From Sphingomonas arenae (GTDB taxonomy: Bacteria > Pseudomonadota > Alphaproteobacteria > Sphingomonadales > Sphingomonadaceae), in contig NZ_JAFFJU010000003.1 of assembly GCF_016924655.1 (NCBI RefSeq), positions 62,001 through 126,000 on the forward strand: 64,000 bases of DNA, read 5' to 3'. Shown in pieces: positions 18,225 through 26,691 of the stretch. Every line of letters begins with the position of its first letter. Within the stretch, counting starts at the first letter, position 1. Both the position numbers and the translations under genes were made by a program. The notes beneath the pieces were generated by a model. The model made no database searches. It was given only the letters and a program-made list of their open reading frames with translations, and had not been told where the DNA came from.

Positions 18225-19049
18225 ATGCAACGGCAGATGGAGTATGAGCCCGCCGAGATCATGGGCGGCTTGTATGGCGACGGCATCATCGGCTGCAAAG
18301 GTGCTTTCTCGCCGGAATGGGCGGACGCGCTGGCGGCGGATATCTGGCGCGCTTGGGACGCGGTCAAGGATCGGCCCGGCGGAGCGCTGCCGCGGGGCCC
18401 TCACCGCTTCTACGTTGAGGTCGCGCCCCAGCAGATCCGCGGCTTCGTCGATATCACGACGCATCCTTGGTTCGTGGCGGTGTGCGAGGCGGTGCTCGGG
18501 TCGGCGTACAAGATCGTGGAGGTTGGCTTCGACATCCCGTTTCCAGGGGCGGAAGACCAGCCGTGGCATCGCGACTTCAAGTCGCCGCCTGAGACCTTGG
18601 TCGGGCGGCGGCTCAACAGCCTCGCGTTCAACCTGACCTGCGTCGACACCCGGCCGGAGCATGGTCCGTTCGAGGTCGCTCCTGGGACGCAGTGGGACGA
18701 TATTACGGGTGCCAAGGACGACATGTTTCCAGCGAGGGAGCTGTGGGGGCGGTACGAGGCGCGAGCCGTGCAGAAAATGCCGCAGCGGGGCGATATTTCG
18801 GCGCGTTCGGCCCTGACCATCCACCGCGGCACGGCGAACCGCTCAAACGAGCCGCGACCCGTTCTGGTGGTAGGTGTGGACGCGCCCGACGGGATCAACG
18901 CCAACCATCACGACCTGCAGGTGACGCGGGGTTACCACGAGAGCCTGCCGGCGCGCGTGCGCGATCACCTGACCTGCCGGGTGGTGGATGAGCTCAGGAT
19001 GGTCGAGCAGCACCATGTGATCGAGGGATTACTGCAGCCGGTCTATTGA
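18225..19049 (+). CDS. Phytanoyl-CoA dioxygenase (PhyH) family protein
   Basis: 274 aa from the ATG at 18225, preceded by a GGCGGAGGAGG ribosome site; the longer open frame starting at 18096 would overlap the divergent MFS gene's start. It has the Fe(II)/2-oxoglutarate-dependent oxygenase fold of the PhyH family: the iron ligands HxD as HRD in DQPWHRDFK, and the distal His and Arg in LTIHRGTANRSNEPRPVLVVGVD. The protein hydroxylates some small organic substrate, not known here. It stands alone between an exporter gene and radA. Confidence 0.82.
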   Translation: MQRQMEYEPAEIMGGLYGDGIIGCKGAFSPEWADALAADIWRAWDAVKDRPGGALPRGPHRFYVEVAPQQIRGFVDITTHPWFVAVCEAVLGSAYKIVEVGFDIPFPGAEDQPWHRDFKSPPETLVGRRLNSLAFNLTCVDTRPEHGPFEVAPGTQWDDITGAKDDMFPARELWGRYEARAVQKMPQRGDISARSALTIHRGTANRSNEPRPVLVVGVDAPDGINANHHDLQVTRGYHESLPARVRDHLTCRVVDELRMVEQHHVIEGLLQPVY

Positions 19050-19084
19050 TTGTTGTTCCCGGTCCGTTCTAAGCCGGGCGGAAG

Positions 19085-20449
19085 ATGGCCAAACCGAAAA
19101 GCCGATACGTTTGCCAGGCCTGCGGGTCGGTTCAGTCCCGCTGGCAGGGGCAGTGCCCCGACTGCGCGGAGTGGAATACGCTGGTGCAGGAGGCGAGCAA
19201 TGTGACCGTCTTCTCCGCAAAGCACGACCTGCAGAGCGGCGGGCGGGCGGTGGAACTGGTGGGACTGGACGCGGACATTCCGCTCCCGGAGCGTGTGCCG
19301 AGCGGCATCGCAGAGTTCGATCGGGCGATTGGCGGCGGGATCGTGAACGGAAGCGCCATGCTGCTGGCGGGCGATCCGGGGATCGGCAAGTCCACGCTAC
19401 TGCTGCAAGTGGCGGCGAAGGTCGCGGCCTCGGGGCGGGGTGCGGTGTACATCTCCGGGGAGGAGGCGGTCGACCAGGTGCGGCTGCGGGCGCTGCGCCT
19501 GGGCCTGGGCGGAGCGCCGGTGCAACTGGCGAGCGTCACGAGTGTCCGCGATATCCTGACGACGGTGGGGACGGGGCCGGCTCCGGGGCTGTTGGTGATC
19601 GACTCGGTGCAGACCATGCACTCCGACCTGATCGAAGGCGCACCGGGAACGGTCAGCCAGGTGCGGGCGAGCGCGCTCGAGCTGATCCGTTTCGCCAAGG
19701 AGCGGGGCACGGCGCTGATCTTGGTCGGGCACGTGACCAAGGATGGCAACATCGCCGGCCCGCGCGTGCTGGAGCATATGGTCGACGCGGTGCTCAATTT
19801 CGAAGGGGAGCGCAGCCACCAGTATCGCATCCTGCGGGCCGTGAAGAACCGCTTCGGCGGGACGGACGAAATCGGCGTGTTTGCGATGGAGGGGGCTGGG
19901 TTGGCCGAGGTGCCGAACCCGAGCGCCTTGTTCCTGACCAAGCGCGATGATCCGGTGAGCGGGACAGCGATCTTCCCGGCGCTCGAGGGGACGCGGCCGG
20001 TGCTGGTGGAGATCCAGGCACTGGTCATGCGGCTCGCGAGCGGGGCGACGCCGCGGCGCTCGGCGGTGGGCTGGGACGGGGGGCGGCTGGCGATGCTGCT
20101 GGCGGTTCTGGAAGCGCGCTGCGGGGTGAGCTTCGCCAATGCCGAGGTCTATCTGAACGTCGCGGGCGGATACCGGCTGGCGGATCCGGCGGCGGACCTG
20201 GCCGTGGCGGCGGCCTTGGTGTCGGCGCTGAGCGAGCGGCCGGTGCCGGCGGAAGCGGTGGTCCTGGGTGAGGTCGCGTTGTCGGGCGAGGTGCGGCCGG
20301 TGGCGCACACGGCGTTGCGGCTGAAGGAAGCGGCCAAGCTGGGGTTCGAGGAGGCCTGGGTTCCGGCCGGGGTGGATGGCGGCAAGGGGATCAAGGTGGC
20401 GCGGTTCGGAGCGCTGCGGGGATTGGTTGAGCGGATCCTGGGACGGTGA
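19085..20449 (+). CDS. radA: DNA repair protein RadA (Sms)
   Basis: 454 aa, the standard length. Domains in order: a C4 zinc finger (Cys10, Cys13, Cys24, Cys27: CQACGSVQSRWQGQCPDC), a RecA-like ATPase with Walker A GDPGIGKST and Walker B LLVIDSVQ, the RadA-specific KNRFG motif, and a C-terminal Lon-protease-like domain (GGYRLADPAADLAVAAAL). It processes recombination intermediates by branch migration at D-loops. A REP-like palindrome follows, then cvpA and cysS on the same strand. Confidence 0.97.
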   Translation: MAKPKSRYVCQACGSVQSRWQGQCPDCAEWNTLVQEASNVTVFSAKHDLQSGGRAVELVGLDADIPLPERVPSGIAEFDRAIGGGIVNGSAMLLAGDPGIGKSTLLLQVAAKVAASGRGAVYISGEEAVDQVRLRALRLGLGGAPVQLASVTSVRDILTTVGTGPAPGLLVIDSVQTMHSDLIEGAPGTVSQVRASALELIRFAKERGTALILVGHVTKDGNIAGPRVLEHMVDAVLNFEGERSHQYRILRAVKNRFGGTDEIGVFAMEGAGLAEVPNPSALFLTKRDDPVSGTAIFPALEGTRPVLVEIQALVMRLASGATPRRSAVGWDGGRLAMLLAVLEARCGVSFANAEVYLNVAGGYRLADPAADLAVAAALVSALSERPVPAEAVVLGEVALSGEVRPVAHTALRLKEAAKLGFEEAWVPAGVDGGKGIKVARFGALRGLVERILGR

Positions 20450-20454
20450 AGAGT

Positions 20455-20518
20455 GCGCTCACCCTGAGCTTGTCGAAGGGTGCTCGAACCAACGCTTCGA
20501 CAGGCTCAGCGTGAGCGC
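20455..20518. repeat. REP-like palindrome (family A)
   Basis: Left arm GCGCTCACCCTGAGCTTGTC and right arm GACAGGCTCAGCGTGAGCGC are inverted copies separated by about 24 bases that include GAAGGG and CGCTTC. It is one of several copies in this window (also at 22380, 37559, 55491 and 62505). It lies between radA and cvpA and could form a stable hairpin in mRNA. Confidence 0.85.
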
Positions 20519-20560
20519 CATGGGGCTGGCAAGGCTCGGAACAGTTGCTATCCGCACGCG

Positions 20561-21070
20561 ATGACCGCGCTCGACATCTTCGTGATCCTGCTGCTCGGCG
20601 GCGGAGCCATGGTGGGCTTCGTGCGCGGCTTCGTCCATGAGGTGCTGACGCTACTCGCGTGGGTGGCCGCGATTACCTGCCTCAAGCTTTTCCATGCGGA
20701 CATGGCCGCCGCTGTGTCGGGCTGGGCTTCTAGCGAGACCGGTGCGGCGGCGCTGGCGTTCGCCCTGATCTTTCTGCCCGTTTACATCGGCGTGCGCGTG
20801 CTGGCGCGGCAAATGGGGCGGGCATCGCGCAAGTCGGTTCTGGGGCCCCTGGATCGCTTCCTCGGCGGCGGATTCGGGATGCTCAAGGGGCTGATCGGCG
20901 CGACCCTGTTCTTCCTGCTCGCGAACCTTGCGACCGACATGGTCTATGGCGCAGAGGCGGAGCGGCCCGAGTGGATGACGAGCTCGCGCACCTTTCCGCT
21001 GCTGAACGCCAGCGGACGCGCGATCGTCGACTGGGTCGAGGCCTATCGCAAGACTGAAGAGACACGATGA
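20561..21070 (+). CDS. cvpA: CvpA family membrane protein
   Basis: 169 aa from the ATG at 20561. Four hydrophobic segments fit the CvpA/colicin V production family; the N terminus TALDIFVILLLGGGAMVGFVRGFVHEVLTLLAW is characteristic. CvpA in E. coli is linked to colicin V export, purF expression and envelope stress; its molecular activity is still uncertain. The stop overlaps the cysS ATG (ATGA), so the two are translated together. Confidence 0.88.
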   Translation: MTALDIFVILLLGGGAMVGFVRGFVHEVLTLLAWVAAITCLKLFHADMAAAVSGWASSETGAAALAFALIFLPVYIGVRVLARQMGRASRKSVLGPLDRFLGGGFGMLKGLIGATLFFLLANLATDMVYGAEAERPEWMTSSRTFPLLNASGRAIVDWVEAYRKTEETR

Positions 21071-22371
21071 TCCGCCTGTACGACACTGCAATGCGTGAGA
21101 AGCGCTTGTTCGAGCCTGCCGATGACAAGCGGATCACCATGTATGTGTGCGGGCCGACGGTCTATGGCCGCGCCCACATCGGCAATGCGCGACCGGCGGT
21201 GGTGTTCGACGTGCTGCGGCGGCTCCTGAAGCACAGCTATCCCGAGCGGGAGGTCGTCTACGCCCGCAACATCACTGACGTGGACGACAAGATCATCGAC
21301 GCGGCGCGGGCGGAGGAGGTCGATCCCTCGGTCATCACGGCGCGCTACGAGCAGGCGTACCTCGAGGACATGCGGGCCCTAGGCGTGCAGGACCCGGACC
21401 TTGCGCCCCATGCGACGCAAGAGATCGGGCCGATGATCGCGATGATCGCCGGGCTGATCGACAAGGGGCACGCTTATGCCGTGGAAGGGCATGTGCTGTT
21501 CGATGTGGCTTCCGATCCGGACTATGGTTCGCTCAGCCGGCGCGATCGGGAGGCGATGCTGGCCGGGGCGCGGGTCGAGGTGGCGCCGTACAAGCGCGCG
21601 CCGGGCGACTTCGTGCTGTGGAAGCCAAGCGCGCCCGAGGTGATCGGCTGGGACTCGCCATGGGGGCGGGGACGGCCCGGCTGGCATATCGAATGCTCGG
21701 CGATGATCCGAGCGCACCTGGGCGAGACGATCGACATCCATGGCGGCGGCATCGACCTCGTCTTCCCTCATCATGAGAATGAAGCGGCGCAGAGCCGGTG
21801 TGCGCACGGCGCGCCACTCGCGCGGTACTGGCTGCACAATGGGTTCGTCGATTTCGGTTCCGAGAAGATGTCGAAGAGCCTGGGGAACGTGGTGACGCCG
21901 CAGGAACTGCTGGCGGCTGGGCACAAGGGCGAAGTCCTGCGGCTCGCGCTGTTGAGCACGCACTACCGGTCGCCGCTGCCTTGGACGGAGCAGTTGATCA
22001 CGCAGAGCAAGGCGACCTTGGAGGGTCTGTATCGGCGGGCTGCGGATGCGGAGCCTGGCGAGGTCGCCGCGGGGGTGCTGGAGGCGCTTGCAGATGACCT
22101 GAACACTCCGCTGGCGATTGCGCGGCTTGTCCAGGTCGAGAGTGCGGGTGCGCTCAGGGCAAGCGGGGCCTTGCTCGGACTGTTCAGTTCGACCGCTGAC
22201 GAGTGGTTCCGCGGCGACGGCGATGCTGACGTGGACGCGCGTGTGGTTGCGCGAGCCGAGGCCAAGAAGGCACGGGACTTCGCGACAGCCGATCGTATTC
22301 GGGATGAGTTGAGGGCGGAGGGTATTCTGCTGGAGGACGGGCCGCAGGGGACGACTTGGCGGCGGGCTTGA
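21067..22371 (+). CDS. cysS: Cysteinyl-tRNA synthetase
   Basis: 434 aa, a little shorter than the common 460. Class I signatures are present: the zinc-binding Cys in CGPTVYGRAHIGNAR with the HIGH motif as HIGN, further zinc residues in HIECSAM and HHENEAAQS, and KMSKSLGN. It charges tRNA-Cys. The ATG overlaps the cvpA stop. The C-terminal anticodon-binding helices (RAEAKKARDFATADRIRDELRAEG) are intact, so the short length is not a truncation at the end. Confidence 0.97.
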   Translation: MIRLYDTAMREKRLFEPADDKRITMYVCGPTVYGRAHIGNARPAVVFDVLRRLLKHSYPEREVVYARNITDVDDKIIDAARAEEVDPSVITARYEQAYLEDMRALGVQDPDLAPHATQEIGPMIAMIAGLIDKGHAYAVEGHVLFDVASDPDYGSLSRRDREAMLAGARVEVAPYKRAPGDFVLWKPSAPEVIGWDSPWGRGRPGWHIECSAMIRAHLGETIDIHGGGIDLVFPHHENEAAQSRCAHGAPLARYWLHNGFVDFGSEKMSKSLGNVVTPQELLAAGHKGEVLRLALLSTHYRSPLPWTEQLITQSKATLEGLYRRAADAEPGEVAAGVLEALADDLNTPLAIARLVQVESAGALRASGALLGLFSSTADEWFRGDGDADVDARVVARAEAKKARDFATADRIRDELRAEGILLEDGPQGTTWRRA

Positions 22372-22379
22372 GCCTTGTT

Positions 22380-22494
22380 GCGCTCACGCTGAGCTTGTCG
22401 AAGCGTGCTTCGGCCCACCTTTCGACAAGCTCAGGGTGAGCGCCTTGGAATGGACGGTCGAACTCCGACCCCTTCGACAGGCTCAGGGTGAGCG
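22380..22494. repeat. REP-like palindrome plus an extra half copy (family A)
   Basis: A full palindrome at 22380-22442 (CGCTCACGCTGAGCTTGTCG and CGACAAGCTCAGGGTGAGCG arms) is followed by an isolated right arm at about 22471-22494 (CCTTCGACAGGCTCAGGGTG). The unit sits between cysS and the IscU-like gene. Confidence 0.85.
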
Positions 22495-22513
22495 CTTATG
22501 TGGCGGTCAGATC

Positions 22514-23068
22514 ATGAACACGCCCCTTTATACAACCGACATCCTCCGCCTCGCGGCCTCGCTGCCGCCGTTCGAGCCGTTGGCGGACGCCAGTGGGGCG
22601 GCGGAGAAGCGGTCGGCTACCTGCGGGAGTACGATCCGTGCGGAAGTGCTGCTCGATCGCGAAGGGCGGGTGGCCGAACTTCGTCAACGGGTGAATGCCT
22701 GCGCCTTCGGGCAGGCCAGTGCGGCGCTGACGCAGGCGGCGGCAGAAGCGCGGTCGCTGGAGGAGCTCGGTGAGCTTCGGCGTGCCCTCGGCAATTGGCT
22801 GGGCGGCGCGGGAGAGGCGGGGGTGTTTGCTCCGCTGGAGCCGGCTCGTTCCAGGATGGCGCGGCATTCGGCGATGCTGTTGCCGCTCGATGCAGTGATC
22901 GCGGCGGTGGAAGAGGCTCTGACCGCTGAAGTTCTCCTGAACCGCGCTCGTCCTGAGCGGAGCGCAGCGAAGTCGAAGGGCGTTGGTTCGGAAGAACGCC
23001 CTTCGACTGCGGACCTGCGGTCCTCCGCTCAGGACGAGCGTACTTTCAGCGAGCGCGGCACCCGATGA
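22514..23068 (+). CDS. IscU/NifU-N-like protein with repeat-encoded C terminus
   Basis: 184 aa. It resembles the IscU fold that assembles Fe-S clusters: Cys37 (ATCGSTI) and Cys63 (VNACAFGQ) fall at the exact IscU positions, and RHSA around residue 118 aligns with the IscU His105-Cys106 pair, so His is kept but the third Cys is Ser. The IscU Asp39 is also Ser. Such 'iron-sulfur cluster assembly scaffold' proteins are common in alphaproteobacteria but their role is not settled. Residues about 144-175 are encoded by a large palindromic repeat, so the tail is probably not part of the fold. The stop overlaps the ATG of the antiporter gene. Confidence 0.75.
   Translation: MNTPLYTTDILRLAASLPPFEPLADASGAAEKRSATCGSTIRAEVLLDREGRVAELRQRVNACAFGQASAALTQAAAEARSLEELGELRRALGNWLGGAGEAGVFAPLEPARSRMARHSAMLLPLDAVIAAVEEALTAEVLLNRARPERSAAKSKGVGSEERPSTADLRSSAQDERTFSERGTR
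22945..23040. repeat. Large palindrome inside a coding region (family D)
   Basis: The outer arms are a perfect 18-bp inverted pair, starting CGCTCGTCCTGAGCGGAG at 22945 and ending CTCCGCTCAGGACGAGCG at 23040. An inner pair, AGTCGAAGGGCGTT (22971-22984) and AACGCCCTTCGACT (22995-23008), is also perfect. The element is the dispersed CGCTCGTCCTGAGC type and is read through as the C-terminal tail of the IscU-like protein. Confidence 0.85.
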
Positions 23069-24831
23069 ACGCGCTCCTGACCAGCGGTGCGGTGATGTTG
23101 GGCTCGGCCCTGCTGTTCGTGACCATCTTCCGCCGCCTCGGGCTTGGCGCGACCCTCGGCTATATCGTCGGCGGGGCGGTGGTCGGGCCGCACGTGCTCG
23201 GCCTGATCGGCGATCCGCAGCAGATCATGAGCGTGTCGGAGATCGGCATTGCGCTGTTGCTGTTCCTCGTCGGCCTCGAACTGCGGCCCAGCCGATTGTG
23301 GCGGCTGCGCAAGGACATCTTCGGCCTCGGCCTTGCGCAGGTGGTACTCTGCGGCCTGGCGTTGGCGCTGCTGATCCACCTTGCACTCGGCATCAGCGCG
23401 GCGGCGAGTATCGCCCTGGGGCTGCCCCTGGCGCTCAGCTCCACGGCGCAGGTTCTGCCCATGCTGCGCTCTTCGGGCGAGCTCAACACGCCCTATGGCG
23501 AGAAGGCCTTTTCCATCCTGCTCCTGCAGGACCTGGCCCTGATCCCGCTGATCACGATCATTGCCGCCCTCAGCCGGGCGCCGGACCCCAACGCGCCCGC
23601 CGGCTGGGTTCTGGCGATGTATACGGTTGGAGCGGTCATAGGCCTGGTGATCGCCGGGCGTTTCATCCTCAATCCATTGTTCCGGCTGATCGGCCGCTAT
23701 GGCGAGCGAGAGCTGTTCGTCGTCGCGGGCCTGTTCGCCGTGATCGGCGCGTCGGCGTTGATGCACAGCCTGCACCTGTCCGTTGCGCTGGGCGCATTCG
23801 TCGCGGGCGTGATGCTGGCCGAATCACCCTACAGGCATGAATTGGAGAGCGACGTCGACCCGTTCCGCTCCATCCTGCTGGGACTGTTCTTCATGTCGGT
23901 CGGGATGCTGCTCGATCTTGGCGTCATCGCGGACCGTCCGCTCGACGTCCTTGCCCTCGCGGTGGGGGTGATTCTCGTGAAAGCGGCCATCATCTACCCG
24001 CTCGCGCGCGGGTTCGGCATGCCGCAGGGCAGGGGCCTGTCGCTCGCGCTTCTGCTCAGCCAGGCGGGCGAGTTCGGCTTCGTTCTGTTCGCCCAGGCTC
24101 TCGCCGCGCAGCTGATCCTGCCCGAGGCAGCCAGCCTGTTCGGGGCGGTCGTCACTCTGTCGATGGTGTCCACGCCGTTCCTGATGATGCTGATCGGCTG
24201 GTTGCAGAAGCGGCGTCCAGCGATTGCCGCCGACCTGGAAGGTCCCGAGTTCTCGCCGGAGACGAACGCCATCGTCGTCGGCTACGGCCGCTTCGGCCAG
24301 ACCGTCACGCAGATGCTGATGGCGAAGGGGATTCCGGTCACCCTGATCGACCTCAAGGCGGCTCAGATCGAGCTCGCCGGGTCGTTCGGGACCAAGGTCT
24401 ATTACGGCGACGGGACGCGGCTCGATCTGCTCCGGCTGGCAGGCGCCGAAACCGCCGAGGCCATCCTCTTCTGTCACGACGATCCGGACTTCGGCCGCGA
24501 GCAACTGGAGTCGATCCTGCAGGCTTTCCCGCATGCGGTGATCATGGTGCGGGTGTTCGACCGCCGGCACATGCTGGCGCTCGATGGGCTCGACATCGCT
24601 CTGCTCGAGCGCGAGGTGTTCGAAAGCTCCATCGCAATGGGCCGCGAGGCGCTCCGCCGCTTGCGGATTGCCGAACGCGAGGTCGGGCGAGTCGAGCGCG
24701 AGTTCCGCTCGCGCGACAGCGAACGGCTCCAAATGCAGAGCGCCAGCGGCGACCTCCATGCCGGCGCGGATCGTCGTTTCGATGCCGAGAACCCACTGCC
24801 CGACGAACAGCTGACTCGGGAGCCGAGCTAG
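23065..24831 (+). CDS. CPA2 family cation:proton antiporter with TrkA-N domain (KefB/YbaL-like)
   Basis: 588 aa. About 12 membrane helices (residues 1-380) of the monovalent cation:proton antiporter-2 family precede a cytoplasmic TrkA-N (RCK) domain starting NAIVVGYGRFGQTVTQMLMAKG, the NAD-binding motif. Family features are GLELRPSRLWRLRKDIFGLGLAQ, LALSSTAQVLPML and ALGAFVAGVMLAES. Such proteins exchange K+ or Na+ for H+; Kef systems are gated by glutathione adducts, which cannot be shown here. ATGA overlap couples it to the IscU-like gene, and its own stop overlaps that of the convergent aroB. Confidence 0.9.
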   Translation: MNALLTSGAVMLGSALLFVTIFRRLGLGATLGYIVGGAVVGPHVLGLIGDPQQIMSVSEIGIALLLFLVGLELRPSRLWRLRKDIFGLGLAQVVLCGLALALLIHLALGISAAASIALGLPLALSSTAQVLPMLRSSGELNTPYGEKAFSILLLQDLALIPLITIIAALSRAPDPNAPAGWVLAMYTVGAVIGLVIAGRFILNPLFRLIGRYGERELFVVAGLFAVIGASALMHSLHLSVALGAFVAGVMLAESPYRHELESDVDPFRSILLGLFFMSVGMLLDLGVIADRPLDVLALAVGVILVKAAIIYPLARGFGMPQGRGLSLALLLSQAGEFGFVLFAQALAAQLILPEAASLFGAVVTLSMVSTPFLMMLIGWLQKRRPAIAADLEGPEFSPETNAIVVGYGRFGQTVTQMLMAKGIPVTLIDLKAAQIELAGSFGTKVYYGDGTRLDLLRLAGAETAEAILFCHDDPDFGREQLESILQAFPHAVIMVRVFDRRHMLALDGLDIALLEREVFESSIAMGREALRRLRIAEREVGRVEREFRSRDSERLQMQSASGDLHAGADRRFDAENPLPDEQLTREPS

Positions 24832-25904
24832 GCGGCGCGCTCCAGGAAGCTGGCGAGGGTGGATGGCTCCACCCCGTCCGACAGGAACGCGCGCCCGATG
24901 CCCCGCGTGAGCACCAGCCTCAGCCTTCCGCCCTCGTTCTTCTTGTCGGCTCCCATCAGCGGCAGCAGGTCGCGCCCGCGTCCGCCTAATCCGACCTGGT
25001 CTAGCGTGGTCGGCAGCCCGGCGGCCATCAGGTGTGCACGTACCTGCTCGGCATCTTCGGCCGGGCACAGGTCCAGTTCCTCGGAGAAGGCGAACGCCAG
25101 CGCCATTCCGACGCTCACCGCCTCGCCATGAAGGACCGTGCCGAGGCCTGCGAGCGATTCGATCGCATGACCGAAGGTGTGTCCCAGGTTCAGTAGGGCG
25201 CGCACGCCGATGCGCTCCTCCGGATCCTCCTGCACGATCCGCGCCTTGGCCGAAGCGCTTTGCCAGACGGCCTCGGCCCGCATCTCGTGGTCGCCGGTCA
25301 GGATGCGCTCGCGGTGCTCCTCCAGCCAATCGAACAGCTGTGGGTGGGCAATGAGCCCGTACTTGACCACCTCGGCATAGCCCGCGCGTAGCTGGCGCTC
25401 GTCGAGCGTATCCAGGAACGCAACGTCGGCCAGCACCAGCGCCGGCTGGTGGAACATGCCGACGAGGTTCTTCTGGCGCTCGGCATCGATCGCAGTCTTG
25501 CCGCCGATCGCGCTGTCGGCCTGGGCCAGGAGCGTCGTCGGCAGGTGGATGACAGGGCACCCGCGCTTGAACAGGCCGCCGGCCAGCCCCGTCAGATCGC
25601 CGATCGAGCCGCCGCCGAATGCTACCACCGGGCTGCGGCGGTCGAGGTTCAGCTCCGCGAAACGCCTGACCAGCCGGCGCAACTCGTCCCAACTCTTGGC
25701 GGACTCGCCCTCCGGCACGAGGATCGGTTCCGCCGGCAGCAGACCGGAAAGACGCTCCCCGTGCAGATTCCACACCTTCTCGTCCGTGACGACCGTCAGC
25801 GGGCGCCCGCCGGCGATCTCTCGCAGTCGGCTGCGTGAATGCTCGAGCGGTCCGATCACCACGTCATAGCTGTGGTCGGCGACGTCTACCGGGATGATGT
25901 TCAT
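24828..25904 (-). CDS. aroB: 3-dehydroquinate synthase
   Basis: 358 aa from the ATG at 25904, the standard length for AroB. It cyclises DAHP to 3-dehydroquinate in the shikimate pathway, using NAD and Zn/Co. Visible motifs: PEGESAKSW, VVAFGGGSIGDLTGLAGGLFKRG (NAD binding), PTTLLAQADSAIGGKTAID, and zinc-site His residues in LNLGHTFGHAIES and LHGEAVSVG. ATGA overlap with aroK upstream shows coupling. A much longer open frame continues upstream in the same frame, but it only shadows aroK. Confidence 0.96.
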   Translation of the reverse strand: MNIIPVDVADHSYDVVIGPLEHSRSRLREIAGGRPLTVVTDEKVWNLHGERLSGLLPAEPILVPEGESAKSWDELRRLVRRFAELNLDRRSPVVAFGGGSIGDLTGLAGGLFKRGCPVIHLPTTLLAQADSAIGGKTAIDAERQKNLVGMFHQPALVLADVAFLDTLDERQLRAGYAEVVKYGLIAHPQLFDWLEEHRERILTGDHEMRAEAVWQSASAKARIVQEDPEERIGVRALLNLGHTFGHAIESLAGLGTVLHGEAVSVGMALAFAFSEELDLCPAEDAEQVRAHLMAAGLPTTLDQVGLGGRGRDLLPLMGADKKNEGGRLRLVLTRGIGRAFLSDGVEPSTLASFLERAA

Positions 25905-26458
25905 GGGTGTGAGAGATGCCTTTCCAGTGCGGCGACGATGGCTTCCACGACCTCGCCGTGGCTGCCTCCCGTGGAGGGGATGCGGATATGGGCCTCGGCA
26001 TATTTCGGCCGGCGCTCCTCGATCAGCTTGGTAAGGATTTCGGACCGGTCGCCATCCTTCAGCATGGGCCGGGTCTCCGGCCGGCGAGCGGTGCGTTCCG
26101 CCAGCAGGTCGACCGGCGCATCGAGCCAGACGGTGATGGCGCGTTCGTTCAGCAGCTTGCGGGTCTGCTCGTTGACATAAGCGCCCCCGCCCGTCGCGAT
26201 GACCCTCACCGGTCCGTCCATCAGCCGCGCGACCAGCCGGCGTTCGCCATCGCGGAAATCCGCTTCGCCGTAGCGCTCGAACACTTCGCCGGCGGACAGG
26301 CCCGAAGCGTCCTCGATCGCCGCGTCGCTGTCGATGAACGGCAGGTCCAGTCGGCGCGCCAGGCGCCGGCCAACCGTTGATTTGCCGGCACCCATCAGCC
26401 CGACGAGCACGATCGGCCGGTCCAGTCGCTTCCGCAGGCTGTGGTTGACGCTCCCCAT
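25901..26458 (-). CDS. aroK: Shikimate kinase
   Basis: 185 aa. It phosphorylates shikimate at the 3-position. The P-loop reads GLMGAGKSTVGRRLA, the shikimate site has FIDSDAAIE and ATGGGAYV, and the LID region includes RPMLKDG. It is the first gene of an aroK-aroB pair (usual in proteobacteria). It is divergent from a small membrane protein gene starting 50 bp away, so the gap 26459-26508 must carry both promoters. Confidence 0.95.
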   Translation of the reverse strand: MGSVNHSLRKRLDRPIVLVGLMGAGKSTVGRRLARRLDLPFIDSDAAIEDASGLSAGEVFERYGEADFRDGERRLVARLMDGPVRVIATGGGAYVNEQTRKLLNERAITVWLDAPVDLLAERTARRPETRPMLKDGDRSEILTKLIEERRPKYAEAHIRIPSTGGSHGEVVEAIVAALERHLSHP

Positions 26459-26508
26459 TGTCCTGGGGGCTATACAGCGCCGTCCCGGCTCGGCAAAAGG
26501 CCCGCATC

Positions 26509-26691
26509 ATGGCCCGACGGACTTCTTCGTTTCAGCCGGCTCGCCGGCCCCCGCATCCCGCGCGGGGATTGATCATCCCCCTCGTCATCTTGGCCCTGCT
26601 GATCGGCGGCCTGATCTGGCTTGCCAGTTCGGTGGAGGAGCAGCCGACCCGCCCGATTGAGGTCGAAGTCACCCGTGACGCCGCGAAATAA
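26509..26691 (+). CDS. Small single-span membrane protein
   Basis: 60 aa from the ATG at 26509, with an AAAAGG ribosome site eight bases before it. Basic N terminus (MARRTSSFQPARRPPHPARG), one clear transmembrane helix (LIIPLVILALLIGGLIWLA) and a short acidic-then-charged tail, suggesting cytoplasmic-in topology. No family is recognised. Its last five codons overlap the GTG start of the next gene by 17 bp, so the two are coupled and probably act together. Confidence 0.7.
   Translation: MARRTSSFQPARRPPHPARGLIIPLVILALLIGGLIWLASSVEEQPTRPIEVEVTRDAAK

Noticed and set aside
23824-25773. A 649-codon minus-strand frame across the antiporter and aroB
   Set aside because: It overlaps two clearly identified genes on both strands, and its protein is low-complexity Arg/Gly/Ala.
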